A stretch of DNA of 10,495 nucleotides. Origin: an uncultured Collinsella sp. (GTDB lineage: Bacteria > Actinomycetota > Coriobacteriia > Coriobacteriales > Coriobacteriaceae). Location of the stretch: contig CAAEOE010000044.1 of the NCBI GenBank assembly GCA_900757505.1, forward strand, positions 1 to 10,495, given 5' to 3'. Both the position numbers and the translations under genes were made by a program. The notes under the pieces were generated by a model. The model did no database searches. It was not told where the DNA came from and saw nothing but the letters and a program-made list of their open reading frames with translations. This document shows positions 1 to 6,067 of this stretch, one piece after another (the first letter of the stretch is position 1; every line of letters starts with the position of its first letter).

Positions 1-15
1 TGAGACAAGGTGACG

Positions 16-50
16 TGAAACGAAAGGGCGCTGACCTTCTGGTCGCGCCC
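16..50 (-). terminator. Probable intrinsic terminator downstream of pyrE
   Basis: Read on the minus strand, a GC-rich hairpin (plus-strand 26-50) has arms GGGCGCGACC and GGTCAGCGCCC, one bulged base and an AGAA tetraloop. TTTCGTTTC follows directly, a mediocre but usable U-rich tail. It lies about 78 bases beyond the pyrE stop codon, in the right orientation to end that transcript. The interrupted U-tract lowers confidence. Confidence 0.5.
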
Positions 51-100
51 TTGAAGTTGAACGTCAGATTGTCCAAATGCGGCCCGCGCAGCGTCGAGCA

Positions 101-128
101 GTTACGGCGTTTGGTAAAACGCCGTAAC
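101..128. repeat. Perfect 12-bp inverted repeat abutting the pyrE stop codon
   Basis: GTTACGGCGTTT (101-112) and AAACGCCGTAAC (117-128) are perfectly complementary around a 4-base loop. Base 128 is the last base of the pyrE stop codon, so the hairpin starts as the gene ends. Neither side has a T-run, so it is not a classical intrinsic terminator. It may stabilise the 3' end of the mRNA, or pause polymerase before the terminator-like hairpin at 16-50. Confidence 0.6.
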
Positions 129-808
129 TAACGTGCTCCGTACTGCTCGTAGTAGGCGTCGATGGCGGTCTTGAGCTCGTCGTCGATGACAACCTTGCCG
201 TCGATCTCGTGGTTGTAGAGGGTCTCGACGACCTCGGCCATGGAGACGATGCTCGCGACGGGGAAACCGTACTTGGCCTCGATCTCCTTCTGCGCGGTGG
301 TCACACCGCCCTTGCCGACCTCCATGCGGTTGAGGGACACGATCAGGCCCTTGATCTCGACATCGGCAGCAGCCTTGACCTTGGGATAGGTCTCGTCGAT
401 GGACTTGCCGCTGGTGGTAACGTCCTCGACCATGACCACACGGTCGCCGTCCTTGGGCTCATAACCCAACAGGTTGCCCTTATCGGCACCGTGGTCCTTG
501 GCCTCCTTGCGGTCGCAGCAGTACTTGACCTCCTTGCCGTACAGCTCGTGGTAGGCAATTGCGGTCACGACGGCCAGCGGAATACCCTTGTAGGCCGGTC
601 CAAACAGCACATCAAAGTCGTCGCCAAAGTTATCGTGGATGGCCTGGGCGTAATACTCGCCCAGCTTCTTGAGCTGATAGCCCGTCACGTAAGCGCCGGC
701 GTTCATAAAGAACGGGGACTGACGGCCGCTCTTGAGCGTAAAGCTGCCGAACTTAAGGACGTCGGACTCGACCATAAACTTGATGAACTCTTGCTTGTAA
801 GCCTCCAT
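128..808 (-). CDS. pyrE: Orotate phosphoribosyltransferase
   Basis: Cytosolic enzyme of de novo pyrimidine synthesis that joins orotate to PRPP to give orotidine 5'-phosphate, the precursor decarboxylated by PyrF to UMP. The 226 residues match the usual length of about 210-230. Visible family marks are the N-terminal KSGRQSPFFMN segment (residues 26-36), FGPAYKGIPL (69-78), the mobile catalytic loop region beginning RKEAKDHG (100-107), and the PRPP-binding loop VVMVEDVTTSGKS (124-136) with the acidic pair E128-D129. The ATG at 808-806 is preceded by GAGAGGAG at 6-base spacing, which fixes the start. It is transcribed away from mgtA, and no other pyr gene is visible, so it is either monocistronic or the last gene of a unit. 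I see no convincing PyrR attenuator in its roughly 150-base upstream region. The assignment is secure from the motifs. Confidence 0.97.
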   Translation of the reverse strand: MEAYKQEFIKFMVESDVLKFGSFTLKSGRQSPFFMNAGAYVTGYQLKKLGEYYAQAIHDNFGDDFDVLFGPAYKGIPLAVVTAIAYHELYGKEVKYCCDRKEAKDHGADKGNLLGYEPKDGDRVVMVEDVTTSGKSIDETYPKVKAAADVEIKGLIVSLNRMEVGKGGVTTAQKEIEAKYGFPVASIVSMAEVVETLYNHEIDGKVVIDDELKTAIDAYYEQYGAR

Positions 809-934
809 GCGGGCTCCTCTCGTAATCGCGTACGTGCCTTCCAGTTTAGCGCAGGCGAAGCGTCGATGCGGGCGCGCTTTGGGGCCACGGCATTCTGTAA
901 AGGCTTTGTCAGGGGGAATGGTTTTCCGAACAAT

Positions 935-956
935 GGGGTTGACATGTCAAACCCCC
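935..956. promoter_or_regulatory. Palindromic possible operator between pyrE and mgtA
   Basis: TTGACATGTCAA (939-950) is a perfect 12-bp palindrome. It is extended by GGGG on the left and CCCC on the right, with one extra A on the right arm. The length and symmetry fit a binding site for a dimeric regulator. Each strand also reads TTGACA, so the same bases could supply a -35 element in either direction. No known regulator motif is recognised. It is intergenic, about 130 bases from the pyrE start and 290 from the mgtA start. Confidence 0.4.
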
Positions 957-967
957 TCATCAAGAAT
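939..967 (+). promoter_or_regulatory. Possible sigma-70-type promoter for the mgtA leader
   Basis: TTGACA (939-944) is a consensus -35 hexamer. After a 17-base spacer comes AAGAAT (962-967), matching 4 of 6 positions of TATAAT. Transcription would start near 974 and give an mgtA leader of roughly 270 nucleotides. The -35 lies inside the palindrome at 935-956, so a protein bound there would block polymerase. The weak -10 keeps this tentative. Confidence 0.35.
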
Positions 968-999
968 ACGGGCGGATTAAAAAGGGGTACGAGATACCC

Positions 1000-1152
1000 A
1001 AAGTGCGCTGCGCTCAGCCTTTAGGAGGTGTGCCATGGAAGGCAGTCCTAGTCGAAAAACCTGCATGTCGCCCTCGGCACGCCGCGAGGACTCCGCACAC
1101 GCATAAACGCCACCGGCAGATCGCCAAAACCACCGCAAAGCGCGCTGCGCCC
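1000..1152 (+). repeat. Two direct copies of a 16-base motif in the mgtA leader
   Basis: AAAGTGCGCTGCGCTC (1000-1015) and AAAGCGCGCTGCGCCC (1137-1152) agree at 14 of 16 positions, and both differences are T/C. The first lies just before the AGGAGG of the leader ORF. The second forms the core of a hairpin (1133-1159) with arms CCGCAAAG and CTTTGTGG, an inner GCG/CGC and a CTG loop. The first copy can make a weaker version through AAAG and CTTT (1019-1022). They may be alternative folding partners or a genus-wide intergenic motif. Confidence 0.45.
1035..1106 (+). CDS. Putative 23-residue leader peptide upstream of mgtA
   Basis: A 23-codon ORF starts at ATG 1035 with a full AGGAGG (1023-1028) at ideal 6-base spacing and ends at TAA 1104-1106, 138 bases before mgtA. 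The peptide begins MEGSPSRKT and ends RREDSAHA. It has no signal sequence or membrane segment. Enterobacterial mgtA is preceded by the leader peptide MgtL, which has acidic and proline residues near its start and couples translation to expression. This peptide likewise has E at position 2 and prolines at 5 and 13. That is a resemblance in design, not demonstrated homology. Codons 7-13 of the ORF form one arm of the long-range stem at 1054-1196, so translation would directly affect the RNA fold. The unusually good ribosome binding site is the main reason to call it real. Confidence 0.5.
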   Translation: MEGSPSRKTCMSPSARREDSAHA

Positions 1153-1196
1153 TTTGTGGGCTCAAGAGCTTGACGTGAGCGACATCTAGGTTTTTT
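1054..1196 (+). promoter_or_regulatory. Long-range stem in the mgtA leader, terminator- or attenuator-like
   Basis: GAAAAACCTGCATGTCGC (1054-1071) can pair with GCGACATCTAGGTTTTTT (1179-1196) at 17 of 18 positions, two of them G-U. The only mismatch is C1064 against C1186. The 3' arm ends in six Ts and the 5' arm begins with an A-run, as in bidirectional intrinsic terminators. The enclosed bases contain further hairpins: CCTCG/CGAGG (1072-1089), CCGCAAAG/CTTTGTGG (1133-1159) and GCTCA/TGAGC (1160-1180). GGGTA/TACCC (985-999) stands before the leader ORF. The 5' arm is inside the leader ORF, so a ribosome there would prevent the stem. I see no M-box or other named riboswitch signature. This is inference from complementarity only. 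Confidence 0.5.
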
Positions 1197-1244
1197 GAAG
1201 CAAATACGACACGTACGCTAACTCCCCTCAACAAGGAGGACCCT

Positions 1245-4013
1245 ATGCTGATGCTCAAAACCGTCACGGTACTCGAAGCCATCTCCAAGCGCCGCCGCAC
1301 GGCGCGCCCTGCCGCTCATACCGGCCTGTCCAAGAACACCATATTCGCCGCCACCCATAGTGCCGAGGACGCCCTCGTACTGCTTGACGCCACGGCAAAC
1401 GGCCTCACCGTCGAGCAGGCAACTGAGCGCCTGAACGCCGTCGGCCCCAACACCATCGAGGCAACGACCAAAACGCTCGCCCGCCGCATCGCCGACGCGT
1501 TCATCGATCCCTTCGCCGGCATCCTCGCCGCGCTCGCACTGGTCTCGCTCTACATCGACGTGCTCGCCGCACCCGAGCCGCAGCGCGACCCCTCCACGGT
1601 CATCGTCATCGGCATCATGCTGCTGGTATCGGGCGGCATGAAGTTTATCCAGGAAGCCCGCAGCGGCAATGCGGCCGAAGCCCTCAAGGACCTGGTCTCC
1701 AACACTTGCACCGCCCTGCGCGACGGCGAGCGCATCGAGATCCCCTTCGACGAGCTCGTCCCCGGCGATGTAATCCGTCTCTCTGCCGGCGATATGGTGC
1801 CGGCAGATGCCCGCATCATCACCGCGCGCGACCTGTTTGTGATCGAGTCCGCACTCACCGGCGAGAGCGAGGCCGTCGAGAAGACCACCGCCGTCACCGT
1901 CGTCGAGGGCGCCGACGGCTCCGCACTGCCACTCTCTGCCTGCAAGAACATCGTCTTTACCGGCACCTCCGTGCAAAACGGCGCCGCCATGGCGCTTGTC
2001 GTTGCCACCGGCTCGGACACCTACCTGGGCGGCATCGCCAAGATGCTCAACGGGCGCGGCGAAAAGAGCGCGTTTGACCGCGGCGTCTCGAGCGTCTCCA
2101 TGCTGCTGGTGCGCCTGATGCTCGTTATGGCGCCGGCCGTCTTTGCCATCAACGCCGCCACCAAGGGCAACGTCATCGACGCGCTGCTGTTCGCCACGAG
2201 CGTGGCCGTGGGCATCACGCCGCAGATGCTTCCCGTCATCGTGACCACGAGCCTGTCGCAGGGCGCCAAGGACCTCGCCCGTCGCCAGGTTATCGTCAAG
2301 GAGCTGCCGGCGATTCAAAACCTCGGAGCGATGGACGTCCTGTGCTGCGACAAGACCGGCACCCTCACCGAAGACCGCATCGTGCTCGAGCGCTACCTCA
2401 ACACCGATGGCAACGAGGACGCGCGCGTGCTGCGCCATGCGTTTTTGAACAGCTTCTTCCAGACCGGCCTCAAAAATCTTATCGACCTGGCCGTAATCGA
2501 CCGTGCCGATGTGACACCCTCGACCGTCGCACCCGATTCCATGCTGGGCCAGAGCCTGCGCGACCGCTACACCAAGGTCGACGAGGTTCCCTTCGATTTC
2601 TCGCGCCGTCGCCTGAGCGTAGTTGTCGCCGACGCCCAAGGCAAAACCCAGATGGTTACCAAGGGCGCTGCCGAGGAAATGCTCGAGATCTGCTCCTTTG
2701 TCGAGATCGATGGCATCGCTCAGCCGCTCACCGACGAGAAGCTCGCCCAGATTCGCAAGCAGATCGCCGGACTTAACGCCGAGGGCCTACGCGTAATTGC
2801 CGTGGCGCAGAAGACCAATCCGCGCTGCGTGGGCGAGTTTGGCATCGCCGACGAGTGCGACATGGTGCTGATGGGCTTTTTGGCCTTCCTCGATCCGCCC
2901 AAAGCAAGTGCCGCGGGCGCCGTCGCCACCCTCGAGGCCAAGGGCGTGGCGGTCAAGGTCCTAACCGGCGACAACGACCGCGTCGCCGCCACCGTCTGCG
3001 AGCAGATTGGTATCGATGCGAGCAACGTCTTGCTCGGCTCCGAGATCGATGCGCTCGATGACGCCGAACTTGCCAAGCGCGCCGAGAAAACCCACCTCTT
3101 CGCCAAGCTCTCGCCGCTGCAGAAGGCGCGCCTGGTACGTGTCATGCGCGAGATGCTCGGCCACACCGTGGGCTTTATGGGCGACGGCATCAACGACGCC
3201 GCCGCCATGCGTGCGAGCGATTGCGGCATCTCGGTCGATTCGGCCGTCGATATTGCCAAGGAATCCGCCGATATCATCTTGCTTCAGAAGGACCTGGGCG
3301 TGCTCGAGCGCGGCATCATCGAAGGCCGCCGCACTTACGGCAACCTGCTCAAGTACCTCAAGACCACGGTGAGCTCCAACTTTGGCAATGTGCTGTCCGT
3401 GACCGTCGCGAGCCTGTTCTTGCCGTTTTTGCCCATGAGCGCCCTGCAGCTGGTACTGCTGTCGCTGGTCTACGAGATCGTGTGCATCGCACTGCCGTGG
3501 GACACCGTCGATGACGCCTGGACTGCCCGCCCGCGTGCCTGGGACGCCGCGTCCATCAAGGGCTTTATGCTCGAGCTGGGCCCCGTGAGCTCGCTGTTTG
3601 ACATCGTGACCTTCGCCGCGCTCTTCTTTGTCGTGTGCCCCGCCGCCGTGGACGCAAGCTGGTCCGAGCTTGCCGCCGCGGGCGACGTCGCGGGTATGGC
3701 GACCTTTGCTGCGCTCTTCCAGAGCGGCTGGTTTGTCGAGTCCATGTGGTCGCAGACACTCGTGGTCCACATGTTGCGCTCCCCGCATCTGCCGAGCCCG
3801 CGCGACCGCGCCGCGCCCGCATTGTGCGTTCTTACCGTGCTGGGCCTGGCGCTCGTCACCTGGCTGCCGGCAAGCCCCATCGCCGATGTGCTCGGCCTCA
3901 TGCCGCTGCCCACGAGCTTTTTTGGGCTGCTCATTGGCATCGTTACCGCCTATATCGCGCTCACCCAGCTGGCAAAGTGCCGCTACATTGCCCGCCACGG
4001 CGAGCTGCTGTAG
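1245..4013 (+). CDS. mgtA: MgtA-type P3B P-type ATPase, probable Mg2+ importer
   Basis: Inner-membrane ATPase of the P3B family, which imports Mg2+ using ATP through a phospho-aspartate intermediate. The 922 residues fit the family's roughly 900. Landmarks in order: actuator TGES (205-208), M4 motif TPQMLP (325-330), phosphorylation motif DKTGT with D369, nucleotide-domain KGA near 474, TGDND (574-578) and hinge GDGIND (646-651), then six C-terminal membrane segments. FQSGWFVESMWSQTLVVHM matches MgtA closely. ATG 1245 has AAGGAGG at 5-base spacing; a second ATG at 1251 is possible. Odd points relative to E. coli MgtA from memory: M4 is TPQMLP rather than TPEMLP, M6 has S740 and E744 where MgtA has N and D (NLLYD), and the hinge continues AAAM rather than APAL. 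The catalytic domains look intact, but ion preference may differ from true MgtA. Expression is probably controlled through the long leader upstream. Confidence 0.92.
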   Translation: MLMLKTVTVLEAISKRRRTARPAAHTGLSKNTIFAATHSAEDALVLLDATANGLTVEQATERLNAVGPNTIEATTKTLARRIADAFIDPFAGILAALALVSLYIDVLAAPEPQRDPSTVIVIGIMLLVSGGMKFIQEARSGNAAEALKDLVSNTCTALRDGERIEIPFDELVPGDVIRLSAGDMVPADARIITARDLFVIESALTGESEAVEKTTAVTVVEGADGSALPLSACKNIVFTGTSVQNGAAMALVVATGSDTYLGGIAKMLNGRGEKSAFDRGVSSVSMLLVRLMLVMAPAVFAINAATKGNVIDALLFATSVAVGITPQMLPVIVTTSLSQGAKDLARRQVIVKELPAIQNLGAMDVLCCDKTGTLTEDRIVLERYLNTDGNEDARVLRHAFLNSFFQTGLKNLIDLAVIDRADVTPSTVAPDSMLGQSLRDRYTKVDEVPFDFSRRRLSVVVADAQGKTQMVTKGAAEEMLEICSFVEIDGIAQPLTDEKLAQIRKQIAGLNAEGLRVIAVAQKTNPRCVGEFGIADECDMVLMGFLAFLDPPKASAAGAVATLEAKGVAVKVLTGDNDRVAATVCEQIGIDASNVLLGSEIDALDDAELAKRAEKTHLFAKLSPLQKARLVRVMREMLGHTVGFMGDGINDAAAMRASDCGISVDSAVDIAKESADIILLQKDLGVLERGIIEGRRTYGNLLKYLKTTVSSNFGNVLSVTVASLFLPFLPMSALQLVLLSLVYEIVCIALPWDTVDDAWTARPRAWDAASIKGFMLELGPVSSLFDIVTFAALFFVVCPAAVDASWSELAAAGDVAGMATFAALFQSGWFVESMWSQTLVVHMLRSPHLPSPRDRAAPALCVLTVLGLALVTWLPASPIADVLGLMPLPTSFFGLLIGIVTAYIALTQLAKCRYIARHGELL

Positions 4014-4033
4014 CAAGTAGACGGAAAACACCC

Positions 4034-4099
4034 TGCCAGCTGCCGTTGCCACTACCACAGCTGCCAACGCCGCTGCCGCTGCCTCTGCCGCCGCCGCAG
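4034..4099 (+). repeat. GCTGCC-rich low-complexity tract after mgtA
   Basis: A run of degenerate GCTGCC/GCCGCT units starts about 20 bases beyond the mgtA stop. One plus frame reads as an alanine-rich stretch and another as proline/leucine-rich, but neither has a start codon with a ribosome binding site and the alanine frame is closed by TAG at 4018. I treat it as non-coding low-complexity sequence, possibly a slippage-prone tract or a decayed gene tail. Confidence 0.5.
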
Positions 4100-4114
4100 T
4101 CTATCCCCCCAGCA

Positions 4115-4179
4115 GTTGCGGTGAAATAGTTCCTGTTTAAAGCCCCGTGACTTTAATTTAGGGACTATTCCACCGCAAC
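4115..4179. repeat. 65-base nested inverted repeat (REP- or MITE-like) between convergent genes
   Basis: The arms GTTGCGGTGAAATAGTTCC (4115-4133) and GGGACTATTCCACCGCAAC (4161-4179) are complementary at 17 of 19 positions, with one further position a G-U pair in plus-strand RNA. The 27-base centre contains a second stem, TTAAAG/CTTTAA, around CCCCGTGA. The fold is therefore one long two-tier hairpin. It sits between the 3' ends of mgtA and the LuxR gene, where it could act as a bidirectional terminator or RNA stabiliser, but it lacks a clear T-run on either side. No target-site duplication is visible. Its regular design and intergenic place suggest a dispersed repeat family. Confidence 0.7.
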
Positions 4180-4194
4180 TTATTGGGAGGTTAG

Positions 4195-5739
4195 CTAGTC
4201 CTTGGGTGTCCAGGACCAGAAGAAGTTGATAAGGGCCACACGCGAGGCGGTACCGGCCTTTTTGTTGATCGAGGAAATGTGGCGATAGAGCGTGGAGCGC
4301 GAAAGAAAGAGCGTTGTGGCGATGTCCTGAACGCTCTGGTCCGAAACGACCAAGACCTCAAGAATATCGCGCTCGCGCTCTGTAAGCCCAAAGGTGGCGA
4401 CGAAGGCATCAAGGCGTTCATCGGACGTGAGCTCCGCTGCCTCCACGGGCTCGGGGTCGGAGCATGTGGGCGCAAGATCCCCACCAAGATCGTCGGTGGC
4501 AAGCGGCGGTCCGTCCCGCATCGCGGCATCATCGGCTCGTTGCCCCAACTGCCCCAGCAGCGTAATCGCAATGCCCACAAACATCACGAGCGCCGCACCG
4601 ACCGCAGCCAGCACATTTTGACTCGAGATAATCGCCACTGCCGGCGCCGTCACGAACATCGAGCACACGTTGTTGACGACGCGACCCATGCACGGCCAAA
4701 AATATGACCAGCGCGCATAGAGCGAGACAGCGGCATATTTTGTGGTAAAGAACACCACGAAAAAGCCCGAGCCCAGATAAAAGATGATCGTGGCAGCAAG
4801 CTCGTTGCCGCCATTGCCATCGACGATGAGCACAAAGAACGAAAGCGTGGACAGTATGGCGGCACATGTCATGCCGATATTCATATACGAGCGGCCGTGC
4901 AGGTCAAATAGTGCGCCAGCGACCAACGAGCTCACGACAAGCAGCAGGCGCGGCCAATCGCCCAAATCGACGGCTCCGACAGCATGCAGGGTCGTGAAGC
5001 CCGCGTTGAGAGCGGCGAATACGCCGGAAAGATACGCCGTCGCCACGGTCAGGCGAACTACGGCGCGACGGAATGCCGCCTTTGCCTCGGGATCGTCATG
5101 CCACTTGGCGCCATATTCCAGAGCATCTACCGAAAGCCCGGCAGCACTGGGTTCAAAGTTGGGATTGGACTCGTCGCGCAGCTTGGCGCGTCGGGCACCG
5201 TGGAGCAACGCCACCTGCGCGATCGCGCAGACGACCAGAACAGCCTGCTGAGGAATGCCGGCAGGCATCACCATGTGGTTGAGCACCTGCACCAGAACGC
5301 CCATGGCGTAGGAAAGTGCAGCCGCACGCGCCAAGCAGGGCGTCCGTGCAAAGCGCCGCGCAAAGTTTGCATGGGCAGTCGATCCGCAGTAGCCCAGCGC
5401 GCAGCACGCCACCAAACCGCCGGCAATTACCACCTCAACCTGAACCGCCATAATCAACAGCAGCAATGCCGCCACCAGCAAAACGCCCGTAACGTCACTC
5501 GTTGCTTCAATGGCATGGGGACGACGATAGTACAGAATAGGACGCACAAAAAAGCCAATCACGCTCGCGCCGATAACAAGGCTCTCATAAATAACAACCT
5601 CGTCCGGAGACACGAACTCGGCCATGCGCGCATCAAAAAGATACTCGCACGCCAAAAACGTGAAGAAGAACAGCGCCAGGCATATAATCTCCCGAATGCC
5701 CCGACGCAGATATGCGGTTGTGTCTCCCATGTCCCTCAT
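4195..5739 (-). CDS. Membrane-bound LuxR-type transcriptional regulator with 12 predicted helices
   Basis: The protein joins an N-terminal membrane region of about 12 hydrophobic segments (rough residues 10-410 of 514) to an acidic linker and a C-terminal LuxR/GerE-type helix-turn-helix (about 450-509). The HTH shows LTERERDILEVL, then IATTLFLSRSTLYRHISSIN, the usual recognition-helix layout. There is no receiver domain or kinase. The fold class is widespread in Coriobacteriia and is thought to sense a ligand through the transporter-like part and act on DNA at the membrane; the signal is unknown. Start choice: a frame-open TTG at 5760 lacks a ribosome binding site, ATG 5739 follows GGGGG at 6 bases, and ATG 5730 is also possible. 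I chose 5739. It converges with mgtA and diverges from the zinc-ribbon/SPFH genes, so either could be its target. This is context only. Confidence 0.88.
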   Translation of the reverse strand: MRDMGDTTAYLRRGIREIICLALFFFTFLACEYLFDARMAEFVSPDEVVIYESLVIGASVIGFFVRPILYYRRPHAIEATSDVTGVLLVAALLLLIMAVQVEVVIAGGLVACCALGYCGSTAHANFARRFARTPCLARAAALSYAMGVLVQVLNHMVMPAGIPQQAVLVVCAIAQVALLHGARRAKLRDESNPNFEPSAAGLSVDALEYGAKWHDDPEAKAAFRRAVVRLTVATAYLSGVFAALNAGFTTLHAVGAVDLGDWPRLLLVVSSLVAGALFDLHGRSYMNIGMTCAAILSTLSFFVLIVDGNGGNELAATIIFYLGSGFFVVFFTTKYAAVSLYARWSYFWPCMGRVVNNVCSMFVTAPAVAIISSQNVLAAVGAALVMFVGIAITLLGQLGQRADDAAMRDGPPLATDDLGGDLAPTCSDPEPVEAAELTSDERLDAFVATFGLTERERDILEVLVVSDQSVQDIATTLFLSRSTLYRHISSINKKAGTASRVALINFFWSWTPKD

Positions 5740-5774
5740 GGTTAACCCCCAGCCGCTCAATTGTCTGGAAAACT

Positions 5775-5804
5775 ATTTTAATAAAGAACCAGTCTCAATA
5801 TCGA
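5775..5804 (-). promoter_or_regulatory. Weak possible promoter for the LuxR gene
   Basis: In the AT-rich stretch just upstream of the LuxR start, the minus strand reads TCGATA, an 18-base spacer and TAAAAT. The -10 matches 5 of 6 consensus positions and the -35 only 4 of 6. It would place the transcript start about 30 bases before the ATG at 5739. Confidence 0.25.
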
Positions 5805-5867
5805 AGCCGAGCTCGAAATGCTGCAAATTTGACCCCAGCCGTTCACGTCACACCGCGGTTTTGAGCC

Positions 5868-5996
5868 TCATGGACCAGAAGGGACGCGCGCGGCCTCTAG
5901 CTCGGCAAGGAGTGTCTCCAGCTGCCACTCATTTAAGTACGTCCCCAATGAGTGGCGCCCAGCGACTAGTCGTTTAAGAACGTCCCCGGCGACTAG
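5868..5996 (-). pseudogene. Possible C-terminal gene remnant, 42 codons, no start
   Basis: The minus strand stays open for 42 codons between an in-frame TGA at 5999-5997 and a TGA at 5870-5868. The last part reads GTYLNEWQLETLLAELEAAR and then VPSGP, an amphipathic helix that looks like a real protein end rather than random translation. The upstream half contains two LVAG units produced by the repeated CTAGTCGC. There is no ATG and no ribosome binding site. It could be the broken tail of a lost gene. It overlaps the structured element at 5903-6041, so the coding look may be coincidental. Confidence 0.25.
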
Positions 5997-6041
5997 TCAA
6001 AAATGGGCCATGTGTCCCAGTTGTGGAGACTCCTTGAGCCG
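5903..6041. repeat. Structured intergenic element: outer stem enclosing two hairpins with a shared loop
   Basis: Hairpin A has perfect 10-base arms GCCACTCATT (5924-5933) and AATGAGTGGC (5947-5956). Hairpin B has perfect 9-base arms GACTAGTCG (5964-5972) and CGACTAGTC (5990-5998). Their stems are unrelated, but the loop regions TTTAAGTACGTCCCC (5932-5946) and TTTAAGAACGTCCCC (5973-5987) agree at 14 of 15 positions. Both are enclosed by an outer stem: CAAGGA-gt-GTCTCCA (5906-5920) pairs with TGGAGACTCCTTG (6024-6036), and CGG/CCG extends it outward. The whole can fold as a three-way junction. It lies in the 377-base gap between the divergent LuxR and zinc-ribbon genes. It may be a structured RNA, a dispersed REP-like element or both. 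I recognise no named family with certainty. Confidence 0.6.
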
Positions 6042-6067
6042 TCTGGGTATCGCGAAGGATCGCGCAC

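Noticed and set aside
1..25. Possible end of a neighbouring gene at the left edge
   Set aside because: The sequence begins with TGA, but 25 bases are too few to support any coding call.
209..1024. Long plus-strand open frame opposite pyrE
   Set aside because: It is the antisense shadow of pyrE; the translation is low-complexity and lacks a ribosome binding site, while the minus-strand frame carries full PyrE motifs.
968..1244. M-box (ykoK) Mg2+ riboswitch in the mgtA leader
   Set aside because: I looked for the conserved M-box core sequences and did not find them; the leader has a different architecture.
1218..2639. 473-codon minus-strand open frame within mgtA
   Set aside because: It is rich in Gly, Asp, His and Ala with no domain, as expected for the antisense of a GC-rich gene; mgtA has all the catalytic motifs.
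3635..4129. Plus-strand frame running off mgtA into the GCTGCC tract
   Set aside because: Most of it is an out-of-frame reading of mgtA, which is itself intact to its natural C-terminus, so there is no frameshift to explain.
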